Below are positions 55,172-63,913 of a stretch of 64,000 bases of DNA, piece by piece; positions within the stretch are counted from its first letter, which is position 1; the number at the start of each line of letters is the position of its first letter. This DNA comes from Chitinophagaceae bacterium (GTDB lineage Bacteria > Bacteroidota > Bacteroidia > Chitinophagales > Chitinophagaceae): the NCBI GenBank assembly GCA_019638595.1, contig JAHBTJ010000016.1, positions 1-64,000 on the forward strand, given 5' to 3'. The notes under the pieces are model-generated. The model had not been told where the DNA came from, made no database searches, and worked only from the letters and a program-made list of their open reading frames with translations. Position numbers and translations under genes: made by a program.

Positions 55172-55969
55172 ATGGCTCTATTCCGTTTACTATTTACAGT
55201 TGTGGCGCTTTGTGTTACGGTTTTACCTGGCGTGGCGCAAAAGAAAAAAAAGGACAGGGATATAAATCTTCCGCCTGTAAGCAAAGAGTTTTTGGATAGT
55301 ATTCAAAACAATATGGTATGGGTAACTGGGGGAAGGTTTATTATGGGAAGCGATGGAGGCGAGATGGATGAGAAGCCTGCTCATGAAGTAGTGGTGGATG
55401 GGTTTGCCATCAGCAAATTTCCCGTCACCCAGCGCCAGTGGACTGTAATTATGGGTTCCAATCCCAGTGAATTTACAGGTTGCGATCAATGCCCTATAGA
55501 TCGTGTAAGCTGGAATGATGCACAAAAATTTATTGACAGGCTGAACAAATTGAGCGGGAAATATTACGGTTTGCCTACCGAAGCGGAGTGGGAATTTGCT
55601 GCCAAAGGCGGGTTGAACAGTAAAGGATATCGCTATAGCGGAAGCGATGATATAGACCAGGTGGGTTGGTACGCGTTTAACAGCAATCGCCGCCCCCACG
55701 AGGTAGGTGAAAAAATGCCGAACGAGCTGGGGCTGTACGACATGACCGGTAATATGTGGGAATGGTGCCAGGACTGGTATGAAAAATTTTACTACGAACT
55801 GAACGAAAAATACAGTCCCGTAGGCCCTTCTTTCGGGTCGGGCAGAGTACGACGCGGCGGTTCCTGGTTTACACAAGCCATTAACTGCCGTACCAGCACC
55901 CGCAACAATGTAAAACAGGATTATAAAGACGATAGCGGCACGTTCAGGCTGGTACAGTACCCGAACTAG
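55172..55969 (+). CDS. FGE/SUMF1-family protein
   Basis: 265 residues from the ATG at 55172 (MALFRLLFTVVALCVTVLPG), which begins a signal peptide; the upstream in-frame ATG would bury it. The sulfatase-modifying-factor fold is clear: MVWVTGGRFIMGSDGGEMDEKPAHEV, PVTQRQWTVIMG, LPTEAEWEFAAKGG, DMTGNMWEWCQDWY and VRRGGSWFTQAINCRTS. Only one Cys lies where true formylglycine-generating enzymes have two, and no sulfatase is nearby. It may be a non-catalytic or differently acting member. Confidence 0.85.
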   Translation: MALFRLLFTVVALCVTVLPGVAQKKKKDRDINLPPVSKEFLDSIQNNMVWVTGGRFIMGSDGGEMDEKPAHEVVVDGFAISKFPVTQRQWTVIMGSNPSEFTGCDQCPIDRVSWNDAQKFIDRLNKLSGKYYGLPTEAEWEFAAKGGLNSKGYRYSGSDDIDQVGWYAFNSNRRPHEVGEKMPNELGLYDMTGNMWEWCQDWYEKFYYELNEKYSPVGPSFGSGRVRRGGSWFTQAINCRTSTRNNVKQDYKDDSGTFRLVQYPN

Positions 55970-55971
55970 CG

Positions 55972-56220
55972 GTTGGCTTTCAGCTATGAGCCGTGGGCTA
56001 TTTGTGTAAACTCCATGCTGCTTTATGCCTTTGTGTCTTCGTGCATGCCTGCCGGTAGGTAAGGTTTGGAGTTTGTGGTTTATTGCCAAAACTATAAACC
56101 CAAAACTATAAACTATAAAATTGCCCATAGACTGACAGCTCACAGCCGATAGCCCACAGCCCATAGCTCACTGCCCAAAGCTGAAAGCTGATAGCCACGA
56201 CTGACTGCTCAAAGCTCCCC
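55972..56220. repeat. Mosaic intergenic word repeats
   Basis: GCTTTCAGCTATGAGC, GGAGTTTGTGGTTTATTG, AAACTATAAACCCAAAAC, then a long run of GACAGCTCACAGCCGATAGC and GCCCAAAGCTGAAAGC words. These end only 10 bases before the rimO promoter box. Confidence 0.75.
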
Positions 56221-56229
56221 AAAACCCCG

Positions 56230-56237
56230 TAATTTTG
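56230..56237 (+). promoter_or_regulatory. Candidate -7 box of rimO
   Basis: TAATTTTG matches TAnnTTTG, 7 bases before the rimO ATG, so the transcript would be nearly leaderless. No -33 TTG is evident in the repeats upstream. Confidence 0.35.
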
Positions 56238-56244
56238 CCGCCTG

Positions 56245-57552
56245 ATGAAAACAAGATCGCTTAAAAAAGACAGGGTAAATATCATAACATTAGGCTGCAG
56301 TAAAAACCTGGTGGACAGCGAGGTGCTGAGCGGGCAATTGAAAGCCAATGAGATAGATGTGGTGCACGAAAGCAAAAAGCGTGATCATAACATAGTAGTT
56401 ATCAACACCTGTGGTTTTATTGATAAAGCGAAAGAAGAATCCATCAATACCATCCTGGACCATGTGGAGCTCAAGAAAAAAGGTAAGCTGGACAAAGTAT
56501 ACGTTACGGGTTGCCTGAGCGAGCGCTACCGCAATCACCTCGAAACCGAGATACCCGAAGTAGATGCTTATTTCGGCACTATGGAGCTTCCCCTTATTTT
56601 GAAGAGATTTGAAGCCGATTATAAAGTGGAGCTGCTGGGAGAGCGCCTGCTGAGCACGCCGCAGCATTATGCATATATGAAAATATCGGAAGGGTGTAAC
56701 CGCACCTGTTCTTTTTGCGCCATCCCGCTCATGCGCGGGCAGCATATCAGCAAGCCTGTAGAAGAGCTGGTGACGGAAGCGCGGATGCTGGTAAAGAAGG
56801 GTGTGAAAGAAATAATGCTGATAGCGCAGGAGCTTACTTATTACGGTTTGGATATTTATAAAAAGCGCGAGTTACCGCGCCTGTTGCATGCGCTGGCAGA
56901 TGTGGAAGGACTGGAATGGATCCGCCTGCATTATGCCTATCCGTCTAAGTTCCCGGTGGAGATCATAGATGTGATGAAAGACCGTCCCAATATTTGCAAC
57001 TACCTCGATATGCCCCTGCAGCATGCCAGCGACCCCATGCTGAAAGCAATGAAGCGGCAGATCACCAAAGCGGAAATGGACGACCTGGTAGGGGAGATAC
57101 GGCAACGTATACCCGGCATTTGCCTGCGCACCACCTTAATAGCCGGCTTTCCCGGCGAAACCCGCGATGATGTAGAAGCCGTAAAGGAATTTTTACAGCA
57201 GCATCGTTTCGACAGGGTAGGCGTGTTTACCTATTCGCACGAAGAAAATACTTCTGCCTACGGGCTGCCCGATGAGCTGTCGCAGGAAGAAAAAGAGAGC
57301 CGGGCGCAGGAAATAATGGAAGTGCAGCAGGAAATAAGCTTCGAAAAAAACCAGGAAAAAGTAGGTAAGGTCTTTAAAGTAATAGTAGATAAAAAAGAAG
57401 CCGGGCGTTACCTGGGCAGGACTGAATTCGACTCCGTTGAAGTAGACAATGAAGTGATCATCTCCGCTTCCCGGAAATTGACCATTGGCGATTTTGTACA
57501 TGTAAAAATTACCAAAGCCTACGACTACGACCTGGAAGGCGAAGTGGTATAA
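56245..57552 (+). CDS. rimO: RimO, ribosomal protein S12 methylthiotransferase
   Basis: 435 residues. A radical-SAM enzyme that adds a methylthio group to an Asp of ribosomal protein S12. Three UPF0004 Cys positions (LGCSKNLVDSE, NTCGFID, TGCLSER) and the radical-SAM triad in EGCNRTCSFCAIP are present, with a C-terminal TRAM domain (DKKEAGRYLGRTEFDS). Last clear chromosomal gene before the composition change. Confidence 0.95.
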   Translation: MKTRSLKKDRVNIITLGCSKNLVDSEVLSGQLKANEIDVVHESKKRDHNIVVINTCGFIDKAKEESINTILDHVELKKKGKLDKVYVTGCLSERYRNHLETEIPEVDAYFGTMELPLILKRFEADYKVELLGERLLSTPQHYAYMKISEGCNRTCSFCAIPLMRGQHISKPVEELVTEARMLVKKGVKEIMLIAQELTYYGLDIYKKRELPRLLHALADVEGLEWIRLHYAYPSKFPVEIIDVMKDRPNICNYLDMPLQHASDPMLKAMKRQITKAEMDDLVGEIRQRIPGICLRTTLIAGFPGETRDDVEAVKEFLQQHRFDRVGVFTYSHEENTSAYGLPDELSQEEKESRAQEIMEVQQEISFEKNQEKVGKVFKVIVDKKEAGRYLGRTEFDSVEVDNEVIISASRKLTIGDFVHVKITKAYDYDLEGEVV

Positions 57553-57565
57553 GCCTTATGCGTTA

Positions 57566-57665
57566 TTCCTTTGTTCCGGGTTGCAAGTTCCGGGTTGCAG
57601 GGTTGTACAATTTTGGGGTAGCCAATAAACCTCCAACTACAAACCCGGAACTTTCAACCGCTCCC
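57566..57665. repeat. Mosaic intergenic word repeats
   Basis: GGGTTGCAAGTTCCGGGTTGCAG and AACCTCCAACTACAAACCCGG words behind rimO. The repeats stop near 57665 where the next region begins. Confidence 0.6.
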
Positions 57666-57669
57666 CGTT

Positions 57670-58049
57670 GCCCAAACAAAATATTTATTTTTACATTTAG
57701 TCATCTCAATCAACCTTAATCCCTTGCCTGCTGATAACCGCTGCTATCCGGCATCTTGAAGGAACAAGGAAATACAGGTTCAGTATAGTTTTCAATCCGG
57801 TTGAAAGATACTCATGTGACTGAGGTGGCGAAGCTGTGGGCGGGAAGAGTATAGTCGTTTGAAAACATTTATAAACGTTTATAATTGGATATGGAAAAAA
57901 ATATATATGCCGCAATAATAATACAATTTACATATACGTTAAAATATTGATTTTAAGCATCATAAAACTGTGTGTACTAACGCAAACTACCGTGTCAGCG
58001 GTCAGGCAATGCAGGACACACAAAACCGAACAGATAACTAATTAACATA
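57670..58049. other. Intergenic entry to the helicase region, with palindrome
   Basis: No gene is seen. The stretch is AT-rich towards the right. It holds a perfect 16-bp palindrome, TTATAAACGTTTATAA (57869-57884), about 165 bases before the helicase gene. Near 57968-58026 it also holds TGTGTGT/ACACACA arms that could fold. It could contain the promoter and an operator of the helicase gene and the left edge of an acquired segment. Confidence 0.4.
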
Positions 58050-61000
58050 TTGACAGGAGAAAGAGAACATACCGACTACTCTATTGCATTCATTGATACA
58101 GAGGTTGAGCCTAAGAGCGGGAAAATTCTTGACATAGGAAGTGTCAAGGATAATGGCGCTTCTTTCCATAAAACTTCGATAGCTGAATTTGTACAGTTCC
58201 TCAATGGAACGCAATTCGTTTGCGGACACAATATTTTCAGCCACGACATAAAATACATTGGAAAATCTCTTACTGATGCAGGAATAAACCTGGCAAACAT
58301 TATTGACACTCTATTTCTTTCGCCTTTGCTTTTCCCGACAAAACCGTATCACTCATTATTAAAAGACGATAAACTTCAATCGGAAGACACAAATAACCCG
58401 TTAAACGACTCCATCAAAGCGAAAGATTTGTTGAATGACGAAATAGCTACATTCAAGCAAACAGACGACACCCTCAAACAAGTTTTTTATTTGCTGTTAA
58501 ACGACAAAAAAGAGTTTCAGTCATTTTTCCGTTACATCGCATACAGCAGCGCAAGCGCAGACATTGAAAAACTTATTCGTGGAAAATTCAAAAACGAAAT
58601 TTGCGAACAAGTTGACTTAGCAAAAATCATTTCAGAAAAACCGATTGAACTTGCTTATTGTTTATCGCTGATAAATTCTTTCGTTCAACACAAGAAAACA
58701 CATTCTATAACGCCACCCTGGGTTTTAAAAAATTATCCCGATGTTGAACGGATAATGTTTCGTTTGAGAAACAAGCCTTGTATAAGCGGTTGTGAATATT
58801 GCAACAACGTTTTAGACGCACACAAAGGACTGAAAAGATTTTTCGGGTTTAATTCGTACAGAAGTTACGGTGGCGAACTGTTGCAAGAAAAAGCGGTTAA
58901 AGCAGCGATTGATAACAAATCTATAATTGCCGTTTTTCCGACAGGTGGGGGGAAGTCAATCACGTTTCAAGTTCCCGCATTGATGAGCGGAGAAACATCG
59001 AAAGGTTTAACGATTGTGATTTCGCCTTTGCAATCGCTAATGAAAGACCAAGTTGATAACCTTGAAAAAGTTGGAATTACGGATGCAGTTACGATAAACG
59101 GTTTGCTTGACCCGATTGAAAGAGCAAAATCTTTTGAAAGAGTTGAAGGCGGTTCAGCTTCCATCCTTTACATATCACCAGAATCGCTACGCTCAAAAAC
59201 TATTGAACGTTTAGTTTTAGGAAGAAAAATTGCACGTTTTGTTATTGACGAGGCTCACTGTTTTTCTTCTTGGGGGCAGGATTTCAGAGTTGATTATTTA
59301 TACATCGGAGATTTTATCAAATCCATTCAGGAAAAGAAAAACTTGGAAGATGGGATTCCTGTTTCATGCTTCACGGCAACGGCAAAACAAAAAGTAATTG
59401 AAGATATTCGGAGTTATTTCAGAGAAAAACTTTCGCTTAATCTTGAATTGTTCACTTCAAAGGCATCTCGAACAAATCTTCAATACAAAGTTTTTGAAAA
59501 AGGCGATGAAGAAGAGAAATACCAAGCTGCTCGTGATTTGATTGAAGAAAAAAACTGCCCGACTATCATTTACGTTTCAAGGACACGAAAAGCGTACTTG
59601 CTTGCAGAAAGGCTAACGGCAGACGGCTTCATTGCGAAACCTTATCACGGAAAGATGGATAAGCAGGAAAAATCTGAAAACCAGGATTCGTTCATCAATG
59701 GAGAAACTCAAATAATGGTTGCAACTTCTGCGTTTGGAATGGGCGTTGACAAAAAAGACGTTGGAATGGTAATTCATTACGAAATTTCCGATTCACTTGA
59801 AAACTACATTCAGGAAGCAGGACGAGCAGGGCGAGACGAAAAAATTGTTGCCGATTGTTTTGTGTTGTTTAATGAGGAGGATTTAAGTAAACACTTTATT
59901 CTTTTAAATCAAACCAAACTTTCCATTAAAGAAATTCAACAGGTTTGGAAAGCAATAAAAGAAATTACAAGATTTCGTTCAACCGTTTCCAATTCCGCTT
60001 TGGAAATTGCACGAAAAGCAGGTTGGGACGACAATGTTGTTGAAATTGAAACACGGGTAACAACAGCCATTGCAGCGTTGGAAGATGCAGGATATTTGAA
60101 ACGTGGACAAAATATGCCCCGGGTTTTTGCAAACAGTATTCTTTCAAAAAACGCTCAAGAAGCAATTGAAAAAATAAATACTTCAGAAAGATTTGAAGAA
60201 AAACAGAAAGAAAAAGGGATACGCATTATCAAGAAACTTTTTTCAAGTAAAAGCAGAAAACAATCAAGCGATGAAGCAGCAGAATCAAGAATTGATTACA
60301 TCAGCGACCATTTGGGAATTGTAAAAGAAGAAGTGATAAACATTGTCAATCTTTTGCGCGAAGAAAAAGTTTTAGCAGATGCAAAAGATTTGACTGCGTA
60401 TATCAAAAAAGGAGAAAACAAAAATCGTTCGTTCAACATCGTTGACACATTCAGTAAAATTGAAAACTTTTTGCTTCCATTATTTGAGCAAGAAGAAAAA
60501 GTTTTTCACCTGAAAGAACTAAACGAACAGGCAGAAGAAAAGGGACTTGATGATATAAGTACCAACAAGATTAAAGCCATTATCAATTTTTGGGAAATCA
60601 AAAATTGGATTAAGCGACAAAGTTTGGAGTCCAAAAATCACGTTGCCGTTCTTTCTCTACAACCGAAAGAATTATTGAAAGATAAATTAGAGAAACGACA
60701 CGCTTTAGCAAAATTTGTTATTGATCTTCTCTATGAAAAAAGCAATAAGAACGCTTCGGAAGAAGACTCGGTAAAAGAAGGAGTATTGGTTGAATTTTCG
60801 GTTCACGAATTAAAATCCGCATACGAGAAAAGTTCAAGTTTATTTAAAGTAAACATCAATCTTGACGATATTGAAGACACGCTATTTTATTTGTCAAGAA
60901 TTGAAGCAATAAAAATTGAAGGCGGTTTTCTTGTTGTTTATAATCGTTTGACCATTGAACGAAAAGAGCAAAACAACAAGAAACAATACACAAAAGACGA

Positions 61001-62885
61001 TTATCAAAAACTACATCAGTTTTACGAAAACAAAGTTCAGCAAATTCACATTGTTGGCGAATACGCCAAGAAAATGATTACTGACTACAAAAATGCTTTG
61101 CAGTTTGTAGAAGATTATTTTCAATTAAACTATTCTTCGTTTCTCAATAAATATTTTAAAGGCAGTCGTCAAAATGAAATCAAACGAAATATTACGCCTG
61201 CCAAATTCAAACAACTTTTCGGAGAACTTTCGCCTACACAATTAAAAATTATAAATGACAATGAAACAAAACACATTGTAGTTGCTGCCGGTCCGGGAAG
61301 TGGAAAAACAAGAGTTTTGGTTCATAAATTGGCTTCGCTTCTTTTAATGGAAGATGTGAAGCACGAACAATTGCTTATGATTACTTTTTCAAGAGCAGCA
61401 GCAACCGAATTTAAAAAGCGTTTACTTAAACTTATTGGAAACGCAGCAAACTACATTGAAATAAAAACATTCCATTCTTACTGTTTTGATTTGTTGGGCA
61501 AAGTCGGTAGTTTGGAAAAGTCAGGAGAAATCCTAAAAAAGACAATTCAGAAAATTAAGGATAACGAAGTTGAAGCAAGCCGCATAACCAAAACCGTTTT
61601 GGTCATTGACGAAGCGCAGGATATGGACAAAGACGAGTTTGGATTGATAAGTGCTTTAATGGAACAAAACGAAGAAATGCGTGTAATTGCCGTTGGCGAT
61701 GACGACCAAAACATTTATGAATTTCGGGGAGCAAGCTCAAGGCATCTTGAACAATTCATTCGTGAAAACAAAGCAGTCAAACACGAATTAGTAGAGAATT
61801 ACAGAAGCAAAAACAATCTTGTTGATTTTTCAAATCAATTTGTAAAACACATTTCTTCCCGGCTAAAACAAACACCAATTATTGCAAAGCAAAACGATAA
61901 CGGACAAATTAAAATTGTGCGTCATCAAAGTAAAAACCTCATCAGTCCACTTGTGCAAGACATTCTTGCAACAGGGCTTTCGGGAACGACTTGCGTTTTG
62001 ACAAAAAAAAATGAAGAAGCATTACAAATTACGGGCTTACTTTTGAAAAATGACATTCAGGCAAAATTGATTCAGTCAAATGACGGTTTCAGTTTGTACA
62101 ACATTAACGAGGTACGCTATTTTTTAAGTCATTTGAATTTAGCAGATGACGTTTATACAATCAGTGATGAAATTTGGTTAAACGCAAAACGAGAGGTTGT
62201 AAACAAATATCGTCACAGCACCAAATTGGAAATTTTAGGAAACATAATCAAAGAATTTGAAGCATCAAATCCAAAAAAGAAATACAAATCCGACTTAGAC
62301 GTTTTCATTCGTGAATCTAAACTTGAAGATTTCTATAACGAAAATGGCGAAACAATTTTTGTTTCAACTATTCACAAAGCTAAAGGAAAAGAATTTGACA
62401 ATGTTTTCCTAATGCTTGAAAACTGCAATCCAGCAACAGACGAAGCAAAACGACTTCTATATGTTGCAATGACAAGAGCAAAAACAAACCTGACAATTCA
62501 TTTAAACTCGAATTTCCTTGACAACCTTGCAGCAGACAATTTAGAACGGTTTGAAAACAAAGAAATACATTCACAGCCGAACGAATTGGCAATGCACTTA
62601 TCTTTAAAAGATGTTTGGTTGGACTATTTCATAACCCGCCAAAACTTGATTTCTGACCTTAAAAGCGGAGACACATTAACAATAAACGGAGATGAATGTT
62701 TGGACGGTAAAGGAAAATCCGTGTTGAAATTCTCAAAGCAGTTCGTTGGACAAATTGAAAATATGAAAGAGAAAAACTATGAATTGAAAAGTGCGAAGGT
62801 GAATTTCATTGTCTATTGGAAAAAAGAAGAAATGGAACAAGAAGTAAAAATTATATTACCTGAACTTTTTTTTGAAAGAAAGTAA
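58050..62885 (+). CDS. Exonuclease-RecQ-UvrD fusion helicase
   Basis: 1611 residues from a TTG; an ATG at a sensible place is lacking. Residues 1-150 form a DEDD-type 3'-5' exonuclease: FIDTE (DxE), CGHNIFSHD, and KAKDLL with Asn in the usual His place. A Cys cluster (CISGCEYC, near 243-250) precedes a RecQ helicase: Walker A FPTGGGKS near 300, FVIDEAHCFSSWGQDFR near 400, and GRAGRDEK. From about 1065 a UvrD/Rep-type SF1A helicase follows: GPGSGKTRVLV near 1085, IDEAQDMD near 1185, GDDDQNIYEFRGAS, STIHKAKGKEFD and YVAMTRAK. The parts suggest DNA unwinding and trimming in repair or in defence against foreign DNA. Composition is more AT-rich than rimO. Confidence 0.88.
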   Translation: MTGEREHTDYSIAFIDTEVEPKSGKILDIGSVKDNGASFHKTSIAEFVQFLNGTQFVCGHNIFSHDIKYIGKSLTDAGINLANIIDTLFLSPLLFPTKPYHSLLKDDKLQSEDTNNPLNDSIKAKDLLNDEIATFKQTDDTLKQVFYLLLNDKKEFQSFFRYIAYSSASADIEKLIRGKFKNEICEQVDLAKIISEKPIELAYCLSLINSFVQHKKTHSITPPWVLKNYPDVERIMFRLRNKPCISGCEYCNNVLDAHKGLKRFFGFNSYRSYGGELLQEKAVKAAIDNKSIIAVFPTGGGKSITFQVPALMSGETSKGLTIVISPLQSLMKDQVDNLEKVGITDAVTINGLLDPIERAKSFERVEGGSASILYISPESLRSKTIERLVLGRKIARFVIDEAHCFSSWGQDFRVDYLYIGDFIKSIQEKKNLEDGIPVSCFTATAKQKVIEDIRSYFREKLSLNLELFTSKASRTNLQYKVFEKGDEEEKYQAARDLIEEKNCPTIIYVSRTRKAYLLAERLTADGFIAKPYHGKMDKQEKSENQDSFINGETQIMVATSAFGMGVDKKDVGMVIHYEISDSLENYIQEAGRAGRDEKIVADCFVLFNEEDLSKHFILLNQTKLSIKEIQQVWKAIKEITRFRSTVSNSALEIARKAGWDDNVVEIETRVTTAIAALEDAGYLKRGQNMPRVFANSILSKNAQEAIEKINTSERFEEKQKEKGIRIIKKLFSSKSRKQSSDEAAESRIDYISDHLGIVKEEVINIVNLLREEKVLADAKDLTAYIKKGENKNRSFNIVDTFSKIENFLLPLFEQEEKVFHLKELNEQAEEKGLDDISTNKIKAIINFWEIKNWIKRQSLESKNHVAVLSLQPKELLKDKLEKRHALAKFVIDLLYEKSNKNASEEDSVKEGVLVEFSVHELKSAYEKSSSLFKVNINLDDIEDTLFYLSRIEAIKIEGGFLVVYNRLTIERKEQNNKKQYTKDDYQKLHQFYENKVQQIHIVGEYAKKMITDYKNALQFVEDYFQLNYSSFLNKYFKGSRQNEIKRNITPAKFKQLFGELSPTQLKIINDNETKHIVVAAGPGSGKTRVLVHKLASLLLMEDVKHEQLLMITFSRAAATEFKKRLLKLIGNAANYIEIKTFHSYCFDLLGKVGSLEKSGEILKKTIQKIKDNEVEASRITKTVLVIDEAQDMDKDEFGLISALMEQNEEMRVIAVGDDDQNIYEFRGASSRHLEQFIRENKAVKHELVENYRSKNNLVDFSNQFVKHISSRLKQTPIIAKQNDNGQIKIVRHQSKNLISPLVQDILATGLSGTTCVLTKKNEEALQITGLLLKNDIQAKLIQSNDGFSLYNINEVRYFLSHLNLADDVYTISDEIWLNAKREVVNKYRHSTKLEILGNIIKEFEASNPKKKYKSDLDVFIRESKLEDFYNENGETIFVSTIHKAKGKEFDNVFLMLENCNPATDEAKRLLYVAMTRAKTNLTIHLNSNFLDNLAADNLERFENKEIHSQPNELAMHLSLKDVWLDYFITRQNLISDLKSGDTLTINGDECLDGKGKSVLKFSKQFVGQIENMKEKNYELKSAKVNFIVYWKKEEMEQEVKIILPELFFERK

Positions 62886-63018
62886 AATGATAAGTTGAAA
62901 CAACGAAACCGCACACCTATTGGCAAGCTGAACAAACTGAAACACAAGCCAAAGCGTGTGCTACGTTTAGTGCAATCAGACAGTTTTGTGTTCCAAAAAG
63001 ACGACAGAAATTTTATGC

Positions 63019-63160
63019 AGCTGCCAACAGGGGTTTGGCGCAATGCGCGGCGAAGTGCTTCGTATCAGCGTTTGCGCATAAACAAACTTTTCTTCTTTGT
63101 ATCAACAGTAGTTCAAAAAATACCGCCTATCGCCAATATGCGGCACGTTATGCGGCAGCT
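63019..63160. other. Palindromic element before the PhyH-like gene
   Basis: AGCTGCC (63019-63025) pairs with GGCAGCT (63154-63160), and the interior has further self-complementary parts (GGCGCAATGCGC and GCGTTTGCGC types). It ends with GTTATGCGG (63147-63155), whose exact reverse complement stands at 63914-63922 beyond the next gene. The layout resembles recombination sites between gene cassettes, but the known integron attC consensus is not strictly matched. An open frame across 62895-63179 is probably not a gene. Confidence 0.4.
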
Positions 63161-63182
63161 TAAAAGACGATACCTATAAAAA

Positions 63183-63899
63183 ATGACAGTAACAGAAAGA
63201 CATAAAATTGACCTTACAGAAAATGGTTTCACGACTGTTGACAATATCTATTCTGACAAGGAGATAGAGCAAATTTTATTGACTATTGACCAAGCAGACA
63301 CCGCCAAAGAAACTTTCAGAAAATCGGCTGACCTTTTTGCAATTAGACAGTTTTTAAAAGAAATTCCCGAGACAACAAATTTGGTGTTTAACGACAATCT
63401 TAAAAACGTAGTTAGACAACTTTTTGGTGACAATTATTTCGTGGTTAAGAGCATTTATTTTGACAAACCAGAAACTTCAAATTGGTATGTTTCTTACCAC
63501 CAAGACTTAACAATCTCGGTTGACAAAAAAGTAGAACTTGAAAACTTTGGACCTTGGACAACAAAGCAAAATCAATTTGCCGTTCAACCACCAATTGACG
63601 TTTTAGAAAATATTTACACAATCAGAATTCACCTTGACGATACAGACGAAAATAACGGTGCATTAAGAGTAATTCCAAAATCACATTCAAAGAAAATATA
63701 TAGACCTGAAAAAATTGACTGGACAACAGAAACTGAAGCGACTTGCAATGTTGGAAAAGGCGGAATTATGATAATGAAACCTTTGATTTTACACAGTTCT
63801 AGCAGGACAACGAACAATAAAAAAAGACGAGTAATACATATTGAATTTTCAAATCAAGAATTACCAACAGAATTAAAATGGGCGGAACGATTGAACTGA
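63183..63899 (+). CDS. Phytanoyl-CoA-dioxygenase-family protein
   Basis: 238 residues, an Fe(II)/2-oxoglutarate oxygenase of PhyH type. The double-stranded beta-helix has the metal HxD in SYHQDLTIS, DDTDENNGALRVIPKSHS and the distal His in LILHSSSRTTNNKKRRVIHIEF with an Arg for 2-oxoglutarate. It hydroxylates an unknown small molecule. Codon use and AT-richness match the helicase gene. The gene is bracketed by palindromic sequences and has no pathway neighbours. Confidence 0.85.
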   Translation: MTVTERHKIDLTENGFTTVDNIYSDKEIEQILLTIDQADTAKETFRKSADLFAIRQFLKEIPETTNLVFNDNLKNVVRQLFGDNYFVVKSIYFDKPETSNWYVSYHQDLTISVDKKVELENFGPWTTKQNQFAVQPPIDVLENIYTIRIHLDDTDENNGALRVIPKSHSKKIYRPEKIDWTTETEATCNVGKGGIMIMKPLILHSSSRTTNNKKRRVIHIEFSNQELPTELKWAERLN

Positions 63900-63913
63900 G
63901 ACAAGAAAGCCGA

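Noticed and set aside
55223..56164. Minus-strand open frame of 313 codons opposite the FGE-family gene
   Set aside because: It covers a clear FGE-fold gene in the other direction and runs into word repeats; no domain is visible.
62895..63179. 94-codon plus-strand frame between the helicase and PhyH-like genes
   Set aside because: It starts at a TTG, is highly basic and is mostly made from the palindromic element, so it is unlikely to be a gene.
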